Assembly (NCBI GenBank): GCA_963765135.1
Contig: CAVXUX010000001.1
Span: forward strand, 401,292 to 465,291
Source: JACVRW01 sp963765135
Lineage (GTDB): Bacteria; Actinomycetota; Thermoleophilia; Solirubrobacterales; Thermoleophilaceae
Length of the DNA: 64,000 bases
Reading direction: 5' to 3'
In this document: piece after piece, positions 35,839 through 44,162 of the stretch
How positions within the stretch are numbered: position 1 is the first letter of the stretch
Layout: each line of letters begins with the position of its first letter
The notes under the pieces: generated by a model
The model's database searches: none
What the model was told of the DNA's origin: nothing
What the model saw: only the letters and a program-made list of their open reading frames with translations
Translations under genes and position numbers: made by a program

Positions 35839-36348
35839 GTGCACGAGACCACGGAGGATCTCGCCGCCCTGCAGGAGCTGCTCGATCGCAGCTACGACGG
35901 CGCCGGCACCCACCTGCATCGGATCATCACCCCGGAGCGGCGCCTGCCGGCGGACCAGGTGGCCGAGCGCCTTGGCGGCATGTGCCTGCTGGCGCTCGCG
36001 ACCGCCACCGCCGACGGGCGGCCGATCGTCGGGCCCGTCGACGGCATCTTCTTCCGCGGCGCGTTCCACTTCGGGTCGGCGCCGGACTCCGTGCGCTTCC
36101 GCCACATCCGCGCGCGGCCGCACGTGAGCGCGACCCACCTGCCCGGCGAGGAGCTGGCCGTCACCGTCCACGGCCGCGCGGTGCCGGTCGACGTCGGGAG
36201 CGAGGCGGACGCCGACTTCCGTCGCACGCTGCTCGAGGTCTACGTGCCCCGCTACGGCGAGGAGTGGGAGAGCTTCCTGGACAGGGGAGTCCTATACGCG
36301 CGCATCGAGGCGGAGCGGATGTTCACGTTCCACATGGCGCCCGGTTAG
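35839..36348 (+). CDS. pyridoxamine 5'-phosphate oxidase family protein
   Basis: A 169-residue PNPOx-like split-barrel protein, usually FMN- or F420-binding. The barrel is at about residues 45-165, with CLLALATATADGRPIVGPVD and FHFGSAPDSVRFRHIRARP, where the R-x-x-x-I-R segment is typical of cofactor binding. The GTG start at 35839 is chosen because of the divergent -10 element. Function unknown. Confidence 0.8.
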   Translation: MHETTEDLAALQELLDRSYDGAGTHLHRIITPERRLPADQVAERLGGMCLLALATATADGRPIVGPVDGIFFRGAFHFGSAPDSVRFRHIRARPHVSATHLPGEELAVTVHGRAVPVDVGSEADADFRRTLLEVYVPRYGEEWESFLDRGVLYARIEAERMFTFHMAPG

Positions 36349-36371
36349 GAACCGATCTGTCCTTGGGGGCG

Positions 36372-36377
36372 TAGACG
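36372..36377 (+). promoter_or_regulatory. -10-like box before secreted hydrolase
   Basis: TAGACG lies 7 nt before the ATG at 36385. It supports the ATG start over the GTG at 36382 and a leaderless mRNA. Confidence 0.35.
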
Positions 36378-36384
36378 GCATGTG

Positions 36385-38187
36385 ATGAACCCGGCCCTCC
36401 TCCTCAGCCTGATCGCGGCCGTCCTGCCGCCGCCGGTTCAGGTGCGCCCGGAGCCCGAGGGGGTCACCCTCGGCGACCCGTCGTTCGAAGCGCTGCCCGG
36501 AGCGCACGCCGACTTCGGGCGCCTTGGCGGCAGCGTCTACCAGCTGGAGGTGCCGGCCGATTGGAACGGCGGCCTCGTCCTGTTCATGCACGGATTCGGG
36601 GAGTTCGCCCCGACCGCGGGCGTCTCGCCGCCTGGCTATCGCAGGTACCTGATCGGCCAGGGGTATGCCTGGGGCGCGTCGAGCTTCAGCAGCACCTCGC
36701 TCATCCCGGGCCGTGCGGCCGACGAGACGGCCGCGCTCTGGGATCTGTTCGCGCGCAGGTACGGCCGCCCGACGCGCGCGTACGCGACCGGTACATCGAT
36801 GGGCGGCTTGGCGACGCACATCGCCGCCGAGCGGTACGGGAACCGCTTCGACGGCGCGTTGGGGCAATGCGGGGCCGCGAGCCAGACACCGGCCGCCGCG
36901 ATCGCAGCGGACTTCTTCGCCGCCGCCGCGTATGTCGCGGGCGTGACTCAGAGGGAGTTCGACAGGAGCTCGGGGACCCACGCCCTGATCCGCAATCGGA
37001 TCCTCCCCGCGCTGCGCCGGCCACGGATGCACAGGCGCTTCGAGGACATCATGGTCTCGCTCACCGGCGGGCCGAGGCCGTTCGATCGCCTCGGCTTCCG
37101 GATGGAGGAGGCGACGAACTGGGAGCGGGCCGAGCTGCAGGTGGCGGCCGGGATCGCGAGCAACCGCCACAAGGTCTACCGCCTGGGGTCGCCCAGCCCG
37201 GTCACGAGCCGGGAGTTCAACCGCGGGGCGATCCGCTTTCACACCAACCCCGCCCTGCGGCGCGCGTTCCTCGCCGGCAACGAGACCACCGGGCGGCTCG
37301 CGATGCCGCTGCTGACCATGCACAGCACGGGCGACGGGCAGGTGCCGATCGAACAGGCACGAATCCACCGGCGGCGCGTCGACGCTGCCGGTCGGCGCCG
37401 CCTGCTCGTCCAGCGCTTCTTCAAGGACGCGGGCCACTGCGGGTTCACGACCACCGAGTGGGAGGCGGCCTTCGAGGCACTCGTCCGGTGGGTCGAGCAC
37501 GGCGTGCGTCCCAGGGGTGGAGGCGGGTTCGAGCTCAACCCGCGCGTGGGCACACCGGAGGGGGAGACGGTTCCGGGGGCGCGGCGCCGTGTGGTTGTGC
37601 ACGGACGCCTCGAGCTCGACGGGAACAGCTTCGACTCCCAGTTCCTGGGCGCGGTTGTGCTCAGGAACGGGTTGGTCACGCCGTGCCAGCTGACTCTCCC
37701 GCCGGTGCGTCATGGCCGCGCTTCGATCAGGGTGCTGGCCGATGCCGAGGGGAGCGGCTGCGGCAGGCCCGGCGCGAGGATCGCGCTGTGGACCTTCGCG
37801 GACGACAAGATCATCTTCAGCCGCGAGACCTGGCGATGGCCTCGCCACCGCAGCCTGCACGTGGAGGGCTCCTTCGCGAGCGCGAGGCCCGACGCGTCGG
37901 TCGCGCCCCGGACCGAGTTCGGGGGCTCGGTCTTCAGACCCGACGGCCGCCAGCTTCCCGGCGGGACCCGCATCGACGCGTACGTGGGCGCGACGCGGTG
38001 CGGCGTGTCGTCGGTGCGGCGCACCGGCAGCTTCTCCGGCTTCAGCCTGAGCGTGGTCGGGCCCGACTCGATTCCCGGCTGCACGCGCGGAGGGACGATC
38101 ACGTTCCGCGTCAACGGTCGGCTTGCGTTGGACACGGCTGTCAACGAGCCGGGGAGCTCCGACAGGCTGGACCTGACGGTTCGCTAG
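36385..38187 (+). CDS. secreted alpha/beta hydrolase with C-terminal beta domain
   Basis: A 600-residue exported protein. A short signal peptide (LLLSLIAAVLPPPVQ) leads to an alpha/beta hydrolase (about 40-380): LVLFMHGFGEF as oxyanion loop, GTSMGGLATH with the nucleophile Ser, and GHCGFTTTEWE with a likely catalytic His. The last 220 residues are beta-rich with two similar stretches (VVVHGRLELDGNSF; FGGSVFRPDGRQLPGG) and probably form a binding or cell-wall domain. The substrate could be a polyester or ester-linked polysaccharide; the sequence does not say. Confidence 0.8.
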   Translation: MNPALLLSLIAAVLPPPVQVRPEPEGVTLGDPSFEALPGAHADFGRLGGSVYQLEVPADWNGGLVLFMHGFGEFAPTAGVSPPGYRRYLIGQGYAWGASSFSSTSLIPGRAADETAALWDLFARRYGRPTRAYATGTSMGGLATHIAAERYGNRFDGALGQCGAASQTPAAAIAADFFAAAAYVAGVTQREFDRSSGTHALIRNRILPALRRPRMHRRFEDIMVSLTGGPRPFDRLGFRMEEATNWERAELQVAAGIASNRHKVYRLGSPSPVTSREFNRGAIRFHTNPALRRAFLAGNETTGRLAMPLLTMHSTGDGQVPIEQARIHRRRVDAAGRRRLLVQRFFKDAGHCGFTTTEWEAAFEALVRWVEHGVRPRGGGGFELNPRVGTPEGETVPGARRRVVVHGRLELDGNSFDSQFLGAVVLRNGLVTPCQLTLPPVRHGRASIRVLADAEGSGCGRPGARIALWTFADDKIIFSRETWRWPRHRSLHVEGSFASARPDASVAPRTEFGGSVFRPDGRQLPGGTRIDAYVGATRCGVSSVRRTGSFSGFSLSVVGPDSIPGCTRGGTITFRVNGRLALDTAVNEPGSSDRLDLTVR

Positions 38188-38198
38188 GGGTCGACCGA

Positions 38199-38633
38199 CT
38201 AGCTCTCGAGCTGTGCGCGCAGCCTGCGTAGCTGGCCGCGCAGGTCGTGCCGGATGCCGTGTCGCACGAGCGGGTGGAGAAAGCGCGGAGCCGCGAGTCG
38301 AAGCTGGTCGACCTGCGTGAATCGGGTGACGTCGTCCGACACGTGCTCGAGTAGATAGGTCACGTCGATGCGATCCCGTCCGTCGTCCTCATGCCAGTCG
38401 ATCCGGCTCGGCGGATCCCAATCGACCAGGCGATAGGTCATCTCGCGCGCCGGTCTCAGCGGGATCGGGCGATGTGCGACGAGATACGTCGAACCGGGAC
38501 CTGACGCGGCCCCGTCGACGGGCCTCACCGAGTCGACCTTCGGACACCAGAGTCGGTCGTTTCGCGGCTCCGCGACGAACGCGAACACGTCGGCTCGCGG
38601 GCGAGCGATGTCGATCGAACATTCGATCCGCAT
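38199..38633 (-). CDS. SRPBCC family protein
   Basis: A 144-residue polyketide-cyclase/START-like protein: IECSIDIARPRADVFAFVAE at the start, WCPKVDSVRPVDG in the cavity region, and a long C-terminal helix (RHDLRGQLRRLRAQLES). Ligand unknown. It is divergent from a TetR gene, and the palindrome in the 32-bp gap probably places both genes under that regulator. Confidence 0.82.
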   Translation of the reverse strand: MRIECSIDIARPRADVFAFVAEPRNDRLWCPKVDSVRPVDGAASGPGSTYLVAHRPIPLRPAREMTYRLVDWDPPSRIDWHEDDGRDRIDVTYLLEHVSDDVTRFTQVDQLRLAAPRFLHPLVRHGIRHDLRGQLRRLRAQLES

Positions 38634-38645
38634 CCGTGCGATAAC

Positions 38646-38663
38646 CTACCTACCGGTAGGTAG
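38646..38663. promoter_or_regulatory. TetR operator palindrome
   Basis: CTACCTACCGGTAGGTAG is a perfect 18-bp palindrome centred between 38654 and 38655. It lies 13 bp from the SRPBCC start and 2 bp from the repaired TetR start at 38666. ACCTACCGGTAGGT-type sites are known for several TetR proteins. Confidence 0.75.
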
Positions 38664-38665
38664 CA

Positions 38666-39285
38666 ATGCAAGTCAGAGCCAAAGCGCCGTCTGCTCGGCG
38701 GCCCAGCGCCGGCATGCGATCCTGGATGCGGCGCTGCCGTTGTTCGCCCGGGACGGGTTTGCGGGAACGTCGATCAACGAGGTCGTCGCCGCGACCGACG
38801 TGACGAAGCCGGTCATCTACGAGCATTTTCGGGTCGAAGGGCGACCTGTACGTCGAGTTGCTCCGCCGCGAGGGCGAGGCGATGTTCGCCCAGCTATCGG
38901 ATGCCCTCATCGCCGATCGTCCGCTCGACGAACGGCTGGCGACGATCGCCGAACGGCTAGTCGGTTTCGTCCGCGCCAACCCGGATGGAACGCGCCTCCT
39001 CCTGCGCACGCCCGGCGGGGATCAGACCACGACCGCTGCGCACCGCGAGCTGCGACACGCGCTGAGGCGGGCGGTGGCGACGGCGATCCTCGCCGATCCA
39101 GCCTTCTCGGCATCGAGGGGCCTATCGCGGCGCGCCTCCGCTGAGCTCCACGCCGACCTTCAGACCGCCTCGTTCGAGTGCCTCGCGACCTACGCGCTCG
39201 ATCATCCGCGCGCGCGGCGCACGCGATCGGCGCGCTGGTGACCGGCTTCCTCTGGAACGGGCTCGGCAATGAGCGCGGCTGCTAG
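38666..39285 (+). pseudogene. TetR family regulator, three frameshifts
   Basis: A TetR regulator of about 206 residues once repaired. ATG 38666 gives MQVRAKAPSARR; one missing base near 38700 leads into AQRRHAILDAALPLFARDGF and INEVVAATDVTKPVIYEHF (the HTH). One extra base near 38832 leads to SKGDLYVELLRREGEAMF and the ligand domain. One missing base near 39217 leads to AAHAIGALVTGFLWNGLG and a TAG at 39283-39285, which shares CTAG with the convergent pyrophosphatase. The net length fits these changes. Probable sequencing errors. It should bind the adjacent palindrome and repress the SRPBCC gene and itself. Confidence 0.78.
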
Positions 39286-40898
39286 CGAGTAGCCGCAGCC
39301 AGCAGCCTCGGCGCGACCTGCTTCTTGCGGCTCATGATCCCGGGCAGGCTCACCATGCCGTTGGCCGCCGGCTCGTCGAACGCGCGCTCGATCGTCGCGC
39401 GATCGCCTGAGGCGAGCAGCTCGGTCCCTTTGGTCACGATGTCCGTGACCATCAGGGCGAACACCGAGTAGCCCCTCCGGTCGCGCTCCTCGTCGAGCGC
39501 CGCGATCAGCTCGTCCTTGCGCTCCAGCAGCGACCTGCCGACGGTCTCGATCTGCGCGATGCAGAGCGTCTGCCCGCCGCCCGCCTCGTACTCCTTGGCG
39601 TCGCGCTTGATGATCTCCGCGGCCGGCAGCTCCGACACGTCGGAGGTCTCCTCGAACATCGCGCTGCCGAACTCGATCGCGTCCAGGTCCAGCACGCGCT
39701 CGAGATATTCGGTAACCGACCGGTCGCGCTCGGTGGTCGTGGGGGAGTTGAGGATCACCGTGTCGGAGAGCAGCGCGCCGAGCAGCATCGTGGCCGTCGG
39801 TTTGCTCGGCTCCATCCCGTTCTGGCGAAAGCGCTCGACCACCAGCGTCGCGGTCGATCCGACCGGGTCGAACGTGGCGGTCACCGGCACCGTCGTTTCG
39901 ATCGAGCCGACATGGTGGTGGTCGAGGATCTCCACGATCTCGGCCTCCTCGACACCGAGCACGCTCTGCGCCTGCTCGGCGTGGTCGACGAGCAGCACCC
40001 GCCGCGGGGTCGGGTTGACGAGGTCCGAGCGCGACACCAGACCCATCGGCCGGCGCTCGCCGTCGAGCACCACCGCCGCGCCGTGGTGCACGCTCTTGAT
40101 CTGATCGGAGATGTCGGTGACCAGGTCCTCCGGTGCGACCGTCAGCGGCTCGCGGTCCATCAGCGCGCTGCACGGGGCGGCGAGCGTGATCATGCGGGCC
40201 GACATGTACGTGTCGAGCGGCGAGGACACGACCGCCGTCCCGCGCTCTCGCGCCAGGGCGAGGACCTCCTCGGAGGGAGCGGTCCCGTTGCTCGTAACCA
40301 GCAGCGCGGCCCCGTGTTCGATCGCCAGCCGCTGCGCGTCGGGCCGGTCGCCCACAACCACCACGTCGCCGTCCGCGATCTGGGTCGGCGAGTCGACGTC
40401 CATCGAATGCGCGAACACCCGCCCGGAGAGCTCCCGCTCGTCGCCGGCGACCAGCTCGCCCTCGAGCACACCGACGACGGCGCTCACCGCGGTGGGAGCG
40501 ACGAGCGCCGACACCTCGCGGGACTCGCGGATGTAGCGGCGCGCGAGCGCGCGCTCGGTCATGACGCCGACGAGCGAGCCGGCGTCGTCGACGATCGGCA
40601 TCAGGTCGAGGCCCCCGCCCGCCATCGCGAGCCCCACCGTCCGGACGGGCTCGTGCTGGCGAGCCACCGGAAAGCCGCCCTGCATCACGTCGCACGCGCG
40701 CAGCATCACGTGGCCCAGCAGGGGCGGCTCGTCCGCTTCGCTGCTTTCGAGCAGCCAGCGCGTCTGGGGGTTCACCTCGCCCAGACGCACCGGCACGTAC
40801 TTGTTGCGCTGGTCGAGTCGCCGCTTGAGCTCGGCGTAGCCGATCGCGGCGGCGATCGAGTCGGCGTCCGGATTCCGGTGGCCGGTGACGTAGATCAC
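39282..40898 (-). CDS. manganese-dependent inorganic pyrophosphatase, CBS/DRTGG type
   Basis: A 538-residue family II (DHH/DHHA2) pyrophosphatase, hydrolysing PPi to phosphate with Mn. Metal motifs are GHRNPDADS at 6-14, DHHHVG in the middle, and SRKKQVAP near the C-terminus (substrate-binding Arg-Lys-Lys). Two CBS segments and a DRTGG-like domain are inserted between the first and second DHH motifs (about 65-310), as in the nucleotide-regulated CBS-PPases that respond to AMP, ADP or diadenosine polyphosphates. The start is GTG at 40898. Confidence 0.87.
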   Translation of the reverse strand: MIYVTGHRNPDADSIAAAIGYAELKRRLDQRNKYVPVRLGEVNPQTRWLLESSEADEPPLLGHVMLRACDVMQGGFPVARQHEPVRTVGLAMAGGGLDLMPIVDDAGSLVGVMTERALARRYIRESREVSALVAPTAVSAVVGVLEGELVAGDERELSGRVFAHSMDVDSPTQIADGDVVVVGDRPDAQRLAIEHGAALLVTSNGTAPSEEVLALARERGTAVVSSPLDTYMSARMITLAAPCSALMDREPLTVAPEDLVTDISDQIKSVHHGAAVVLDGERRPMGLVSRSDLVNPTPRRVLLVDHAEQAQSVLGVEEAEIVEILDHHHVGSIETTVPVTATFDPVGSTATLVVERFRQNGMEPSKPTATMLLGALLSDTVILNSPTTTERDRSVTEYLERVLDLDAIEFGSAMFEETSDVSELPAAEIIKRDAKEYEAGGGQTLCIAQIETVGRSLLERKDELIAALDEERDRRGYSVFALMVTDIVTKGTELLASGDRATIERAFDEPAANGMVSLPGIMSRKKQVAPRLLAAATR

Positions 40899-40940
40899 CG
40901 GCTGGCGCGTGTCACTCGTGGGGCTCGTACCGGGAGAGTG

Positions 40941-41327
40941 TCACGCTTTCGACTGCCAGAACGCCAGCTCGCCGGCATCCGGCGCCACCACCACGCTGCG
41001 CCAGCCGGCCGGCCCCTCGCGCGGCTCCAGCAGTACGGCGGCACCGAGCCGCTGGGCCCGATCGGTCGCGGCCGTGACGTCCGGGACCGAGACGTAGGGG
41101 AGCCAGGTCGGGCGCTCGGTGCCGCACTCGACCACGCCGCCGCCGAAACCGCCGCCGAGATCGAGGGCGACGTAGGAGCGCCCGCCCGTCTCGACGCGTT
41201 CGGGACGCCAGCCGAGCAGCTCCGAGTAGAACGCGCAGGCGCGCGCCAGGTTGGTCGTGTGGAGCTCGAGGTGGACCACGTCGCCGGTCATCTGCTGGTA
41301 GTGATCCACGCGGGCGTGTGAATCCAT
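40941..41327 (-). CDS. VOC family protein
   Basis: A 128-residue single-module glyoxalase/bleomycin-resistance-like protein: VVHLELHTTNLARACAFYSEL, then LLEPREGPAGWRSVVVAPD. Divergent from the ECF sigma factor with 40 bp between them; such VOC proteins often accompany this sigma family. Its start codon lies inside a 16-bp palindrome. Function unknown. Confidence 0.8.
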   Translation of the reverse strand: MDSHARVDHYQQMTGDVVHLELHTTNLARACAFYSELLGWRPERVETGGRSYVALDLGGGFGGGVVECGTERPTWLPYVSVPDVTAATDRAQRLGAAVLLEPREGPAGWRSVVVAPDAGELAFWQSKA

Positions 41328-41336
41328 CGATGGATT
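41321..41336. repeat. 16-bp palindrome at VOC start
   Basis: AATCCATCGATGGATT is a perfect palindrome covering the VOC start codon. GATGGATT recurs at 41367-41374 over the sigma factor start. It may be an operator or a coincidence of two similar N-termini (both begin MDS). Confidence 0.4.
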
Positions 41337-41354
41337 TGCGCGCTCCGGCGGATC

Positions 41355-41360
41355 TATACA
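41355..41360 (+). promoter_or_regulatory. -10-like box before ECF sigma gene
   Basis: TATACA lies 7 nt before the ATG at 41368, the same spacing as other leaderless genes here, with the last base not T. Confidence 0.35.
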
Positions 41361-41367
41361 CCTAGAG

Positions 41368-42405
41368 ATGGATTCCGACGACCTACTGGAGGCCGCGCGC
41401 CGCGGCGACGAGGGCGCCTTCGAGCGCTTGATCGATCCCTACCGCGGCGAGCTCCAGGCCCACTGCTACCGGATGCTCGGCTCGCTCCACGACGCCGAGG
41501 ACGCGATGCAGGACGCGCTGCTGCGCGCCTGGCGAGGCCTGGCGCGCTTCGAGGGTCGCAGCTCCCTGCGCTCCTGGCTGTACCGGATCGCCACCAACAG
41601 CTGCCTGAGGCTGATCGAGCGCCGACCCACCCGGGTGCTGCCGATCGATCACGGCCCTCCGGGCGATCCGCATGACTCGATCGGCACGCCGCTGGTGGAG
41701 TCGACCTGGATCGAGCCGTATCCGGACGAGCGGCTGGGGATCGACGACCCGCATTCCTCGCCCGAGGCGCGCTACGAGCAGCGCGAGAGCGTCGAGCTCG
41801 CCTTCACAGCCGCCCTCCAGCACCTGCCGCCGCTCCAGCGGGCGGCGCTGATCCTGACCGACGTGCTGGGCTTCAAGCCGGCCGAGGTGGCCGAGGCGCT
41901 CGACGCCACGCCCGCGGCGATCTACAGCGCGCTCCAGCGCGCCCGCAAGGCGGCGAACGAGCGCCTCCCGGAGCGCAGCCAGCAGGAGACGCTGCGCACC
42001 CTCGGCGACGCCGGCGTCCGTGAGCTGGTCGACCGGTTCGTGGAGGCATGGGAGGGCGGCGACGTCGACGCGATTCGCTCGCTGCTCACCGACGACGCGG
42101 TGCTCGCGATGCCGCCGTGGCCGACCTGGTTCCGCGGGCGCGACGACGTGGCCGATTTCCTGGCCCGCGGCCCGCTCGCGCCCGTGCGGCGCTGGCGACT
42201 CGTGCCGACACGCGCCAACGGGCAGCTGGCGCTGGGCTCCTACCGAACCACGGACGAGCGTCCGCTGGTGGCCGAGGGCCTGATCGTGCTGTCGGTCAGC
42301 GAGGACGGCCGGCTCAGCGAGCTCAACGCGTTCCGCGACGCGAACCTGTTCCCGAAGTTCGGGTTGCCCCGAGCGATGGATTCGGAGGCCGCGGCGGATC
42401 TCTAG
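41368..42405 (+). CDS. ECF sigma factor with SnoaL-like C-terminus
   Basis: A 345-residue extracytoplasmic-function sigma-70 factor of the long type (SigG/TIGR02960-like). Region 2 is at about 15-85 (LIDPYRGELQAHCYRMLGSL, AEDAMQDALLRAWRGL), region 4 at about 145-200 (LPPLQRAALILTDVLGFKP), and a SnoaL/NTF2-like domain follows (LVDRFVEAWEGGDVDAIRSL). In such sigma factors the C-terminal domain controls activity in place of an anti-sigma factor; none is encoded nearby. It precedes an MFS exporter by 24 bp, probably its target. Confidence 0.9.
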   Translation: MDSDDLLEAARRGDEGAFERLIDPYRGELQAHCYRMLGSLHDAEDAMQDALLRAWRGLARFEGRSSLRSWLYRIATNSCLRLIERRPTRVLPIDHGPPGDPHDSIGTPLVESTWIEPYPDERLGIDDPHSSPEARYEQRESVELAFTAALQHLPPLQRAALILTDVLGFKPAEVAEALDATPAAIYSALQRARKAANERLPERSQQETLRTLGDAGVRELVDRFVEAWEGGDVDAIRSLLTDDAVLAMPPWPTWFRGRDDVADFLARGPLAPVRRWRLVPTRANGQLALGSYRTTDERPLVAEGLIVLSVSEDGRLSELNAFRDANLFPKFGLPRAMDSEAAADL

Positions 42406-42429
42406 AGGCAAAGGCCGAAAGGAGACCCG

Positions 42430-43851
42430 ATGAACCCGCAGACAACCAGGACCGCCACCGCGTGGGTCGTAGTGCTCACCGCGATCGGTTCCTTCATGGG
42501 GGCGCTCGACACGCTCGTCGTGTCCACCGCTCTTCCGACGATTCGGGCCGACCTGGGCGCCTCGGTGTCTCAGCTCGAGTGGACCGTCAACGCCTACAAC
42601 CTCAGCTTCGCGGTGATGCTCGTCACCGCCGCCGCTCTCGGCGATCGGCTCGGCCGGCGGCGCCTCTACTCCGTCGGGCTGGTGGGGTTCGCGCTCGCCT
42701 CCGTGGCCAGCGCGCTCTCCCCGAACGTCGAGTGGCTGATCGCCTCTCGCGCGGTCCAGGGCGTGGCCGCGGCGTTCATGATGTCGCTCGGCCTGGCGCT
42801 GCTCAGCGCGGCGTTCCCGGCGGAGCGGCGCGGCACCGCGATCGGGCTGTTCAGTGCGGTGACCGGGCTCGCCGTGGCGAGCGGGCCGCTGGTCGGCGGC
42901 GCCGTGGTCAACGGCCTCGACTGGACCTGGATCTTCTGGCTCAACGTCCCGATCGGACTGCTCGCCGCACCGCTCGTGCTCGCGCGCGTCAAGGAGAGCT
43001 TCGGCCCCAACACCGCCCTCGACTTCCCGGGCCTCGGCCTCGTGACGGGCGGCGCCCTCGGGATCGTCTGGGGCCTGGTGCGCGGCAACTCGGCCGGCTG
43101 GGGTTCGGTCGAGGTGGTGGCGACGCTGGCGGCCGGAGTGCTGCTCGTGGTCGCGTTCATCGCGTGGGAGCGGCGCGCCTCGGAGCCGATGATCCCGATG
43201 AGCTTCTTCCGCTCGCGGGCGTTCTCCGCCGGCAACCTGGCGATCTTCGCCGTGTTCGGCTCGCTGTTCGCGGAGGTCTACTTCTTCTCGCAGCTGCTGC
43301 AGAACGCGATGGGCTACGACGCCCTGGGAGCGGGCCTGCGGCTGATGCCGTGGACTGGGACCTTCCTTCTGGTCGGCCCGATCGCCGGCGCGCTGACCGA
43401 CCGGATCGGCGAGCGGCCGCTGATGGTCACCGGCCTGCTGATCCAGGCCGCCGGGACGATCTGGATCGCGCTGATCGCGAGCCCCGACATGAGCTACTCG
43501 GAGCTGCTGGTTCCGATGGTGATCGCCGGCGTGGGCATCTCGATGGCGATCCCGGCGGCGCAGAACTCGGTGCTCGGGTCGGTGTCGGAGGAGGCGGTCG
43601 GCAAGGCGGCCGGGACCAACAGCGTGATGCGCGAGCTGGGCGGCGTGTTCGGCATCGCCGTGGCGGTGGCGGTCTTCGCCGGGGCCGGCAGCTACGCCTC
43701 GCCGCAGGCGTTCACCGACGGGTTCGCGCCGGCGATCGGCGTGGCGGCGGCGCTGGCGCTGGTCGGTGCGATCGCCGCCAGCTTCCTGCCCGGGCACAAC
43801 CAGCACGTGGAGCTGGTCACGGCCACTCCCGTCGCGGAGCCGGCCCGATGA
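42430..43851 (+). CDS. DHA2 family MFS exporter
   Basis: A 473-residue 14-helix drug:proton antiporter (EmrB/QacA family). Motif A-like LGDRLGRRRLY follows helix 2; motif C appears in VTGLAVASGPLVGGAVV; helix 1 includes FMGALDTLVVSTALPTI, with the Asp typical of DHA2. GGAGA precedes the ATG. Co-transcribed with the sigma factor upstream and the small monooxygenase-like gene downstream (ATGA overlap). Substrate unknown; toxic small molecules likely. Confidence 0.9.
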   Translation: MNPQTTRTATAWVVVLTAIGSFMGALDTLVVSTALPTIRADLGASVSQLEWTVNAYNLSFAVMLVTAAALGDRLGRRRLYSVGLVGFALASVASALSPNVEWLIASRAVQGVAAAFMMSLGLALLSAAFPAERRGTAIGLFSAVTGLAVASGPLVGGAVVNGLDWTWIFWLNVPIGLLAAPLVLARVKESFGPNTALDFPGLGLVTGGALGIVWGLVRGNSAGWGSVEVVATLAAGVLLVVAFIAWERRASEPMIPMSFFRSRAFSAGNLAIFAVFGSLFAEVYFFSQLLQNAMGYDALGAGLRLMPWTGTFLLVGPIAGALTDRIGERPLMVTGLLIQAAGTIWIALIASPDMSYSELLVPMVIAGVGISMAIPAAQNSVLGSVSEEAVGKAAGTNSVMRELGGVFGIAVAVAVFAGAGSYASPQAFTDGFAPAIGVAAALALVGAIAASFLPGHNQHVELVTATPVAEPAR

Positions 43852-44144
43852 GACGCGTCATGGTCCGCTACCGGGTCAAGCCTGGCCAGGCGGAGCGCAA
43901 CGAGGAGCTGGTCCGCGCGGTGTACGAGGAGCTGCACCGCGCGGACCCGCCGGGCTTCAGCTACGCGACCTTCCGCCTCGACGACGGGCTGACCTTCGTC
44001 CATCTCGCCCAGTCGGAGGGCCACGAGACGCCGTTGCCGGCGCTCGAGGCGTTCCGGGAGTTCCAGAGGGACATCGCCGCCCGCTGCGACGAGCCACCGG
44101 TCGTCGCCGAGCTCAGCGAGGTCGGGACGTTCCGGTTCGGGTGA
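43848..44144 (+). CDS. small ABM/monooxygenase-like protein
   Basis: A 98-residue protein with the look of a ferredoxin-like dimeric alpha/beta barrel (ABM-type): VMVRYRVKPGQAERNEELVR, YATFRLDDGLTFVHLAQS, then ALEAFREFQRDIAARC. Related small proteins act as monooxygenases or stress-linked enzymes; function here is unknown. The ATG overlaps the MFS stop, so it is the third gene of the sigma factor operon. Confidence 0.72.
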   Translation: MRRVMVRYRVKPGQAERNEELVRAVYEELHRADPPGFSYATFRLDDGLTFVHLAQSEGHETPLPALEAFREFQRDIAARCDEPPVVAELSEVGTFRFG

Positions 44145-44162
44145 AGCAGCCACGATTGGCCG

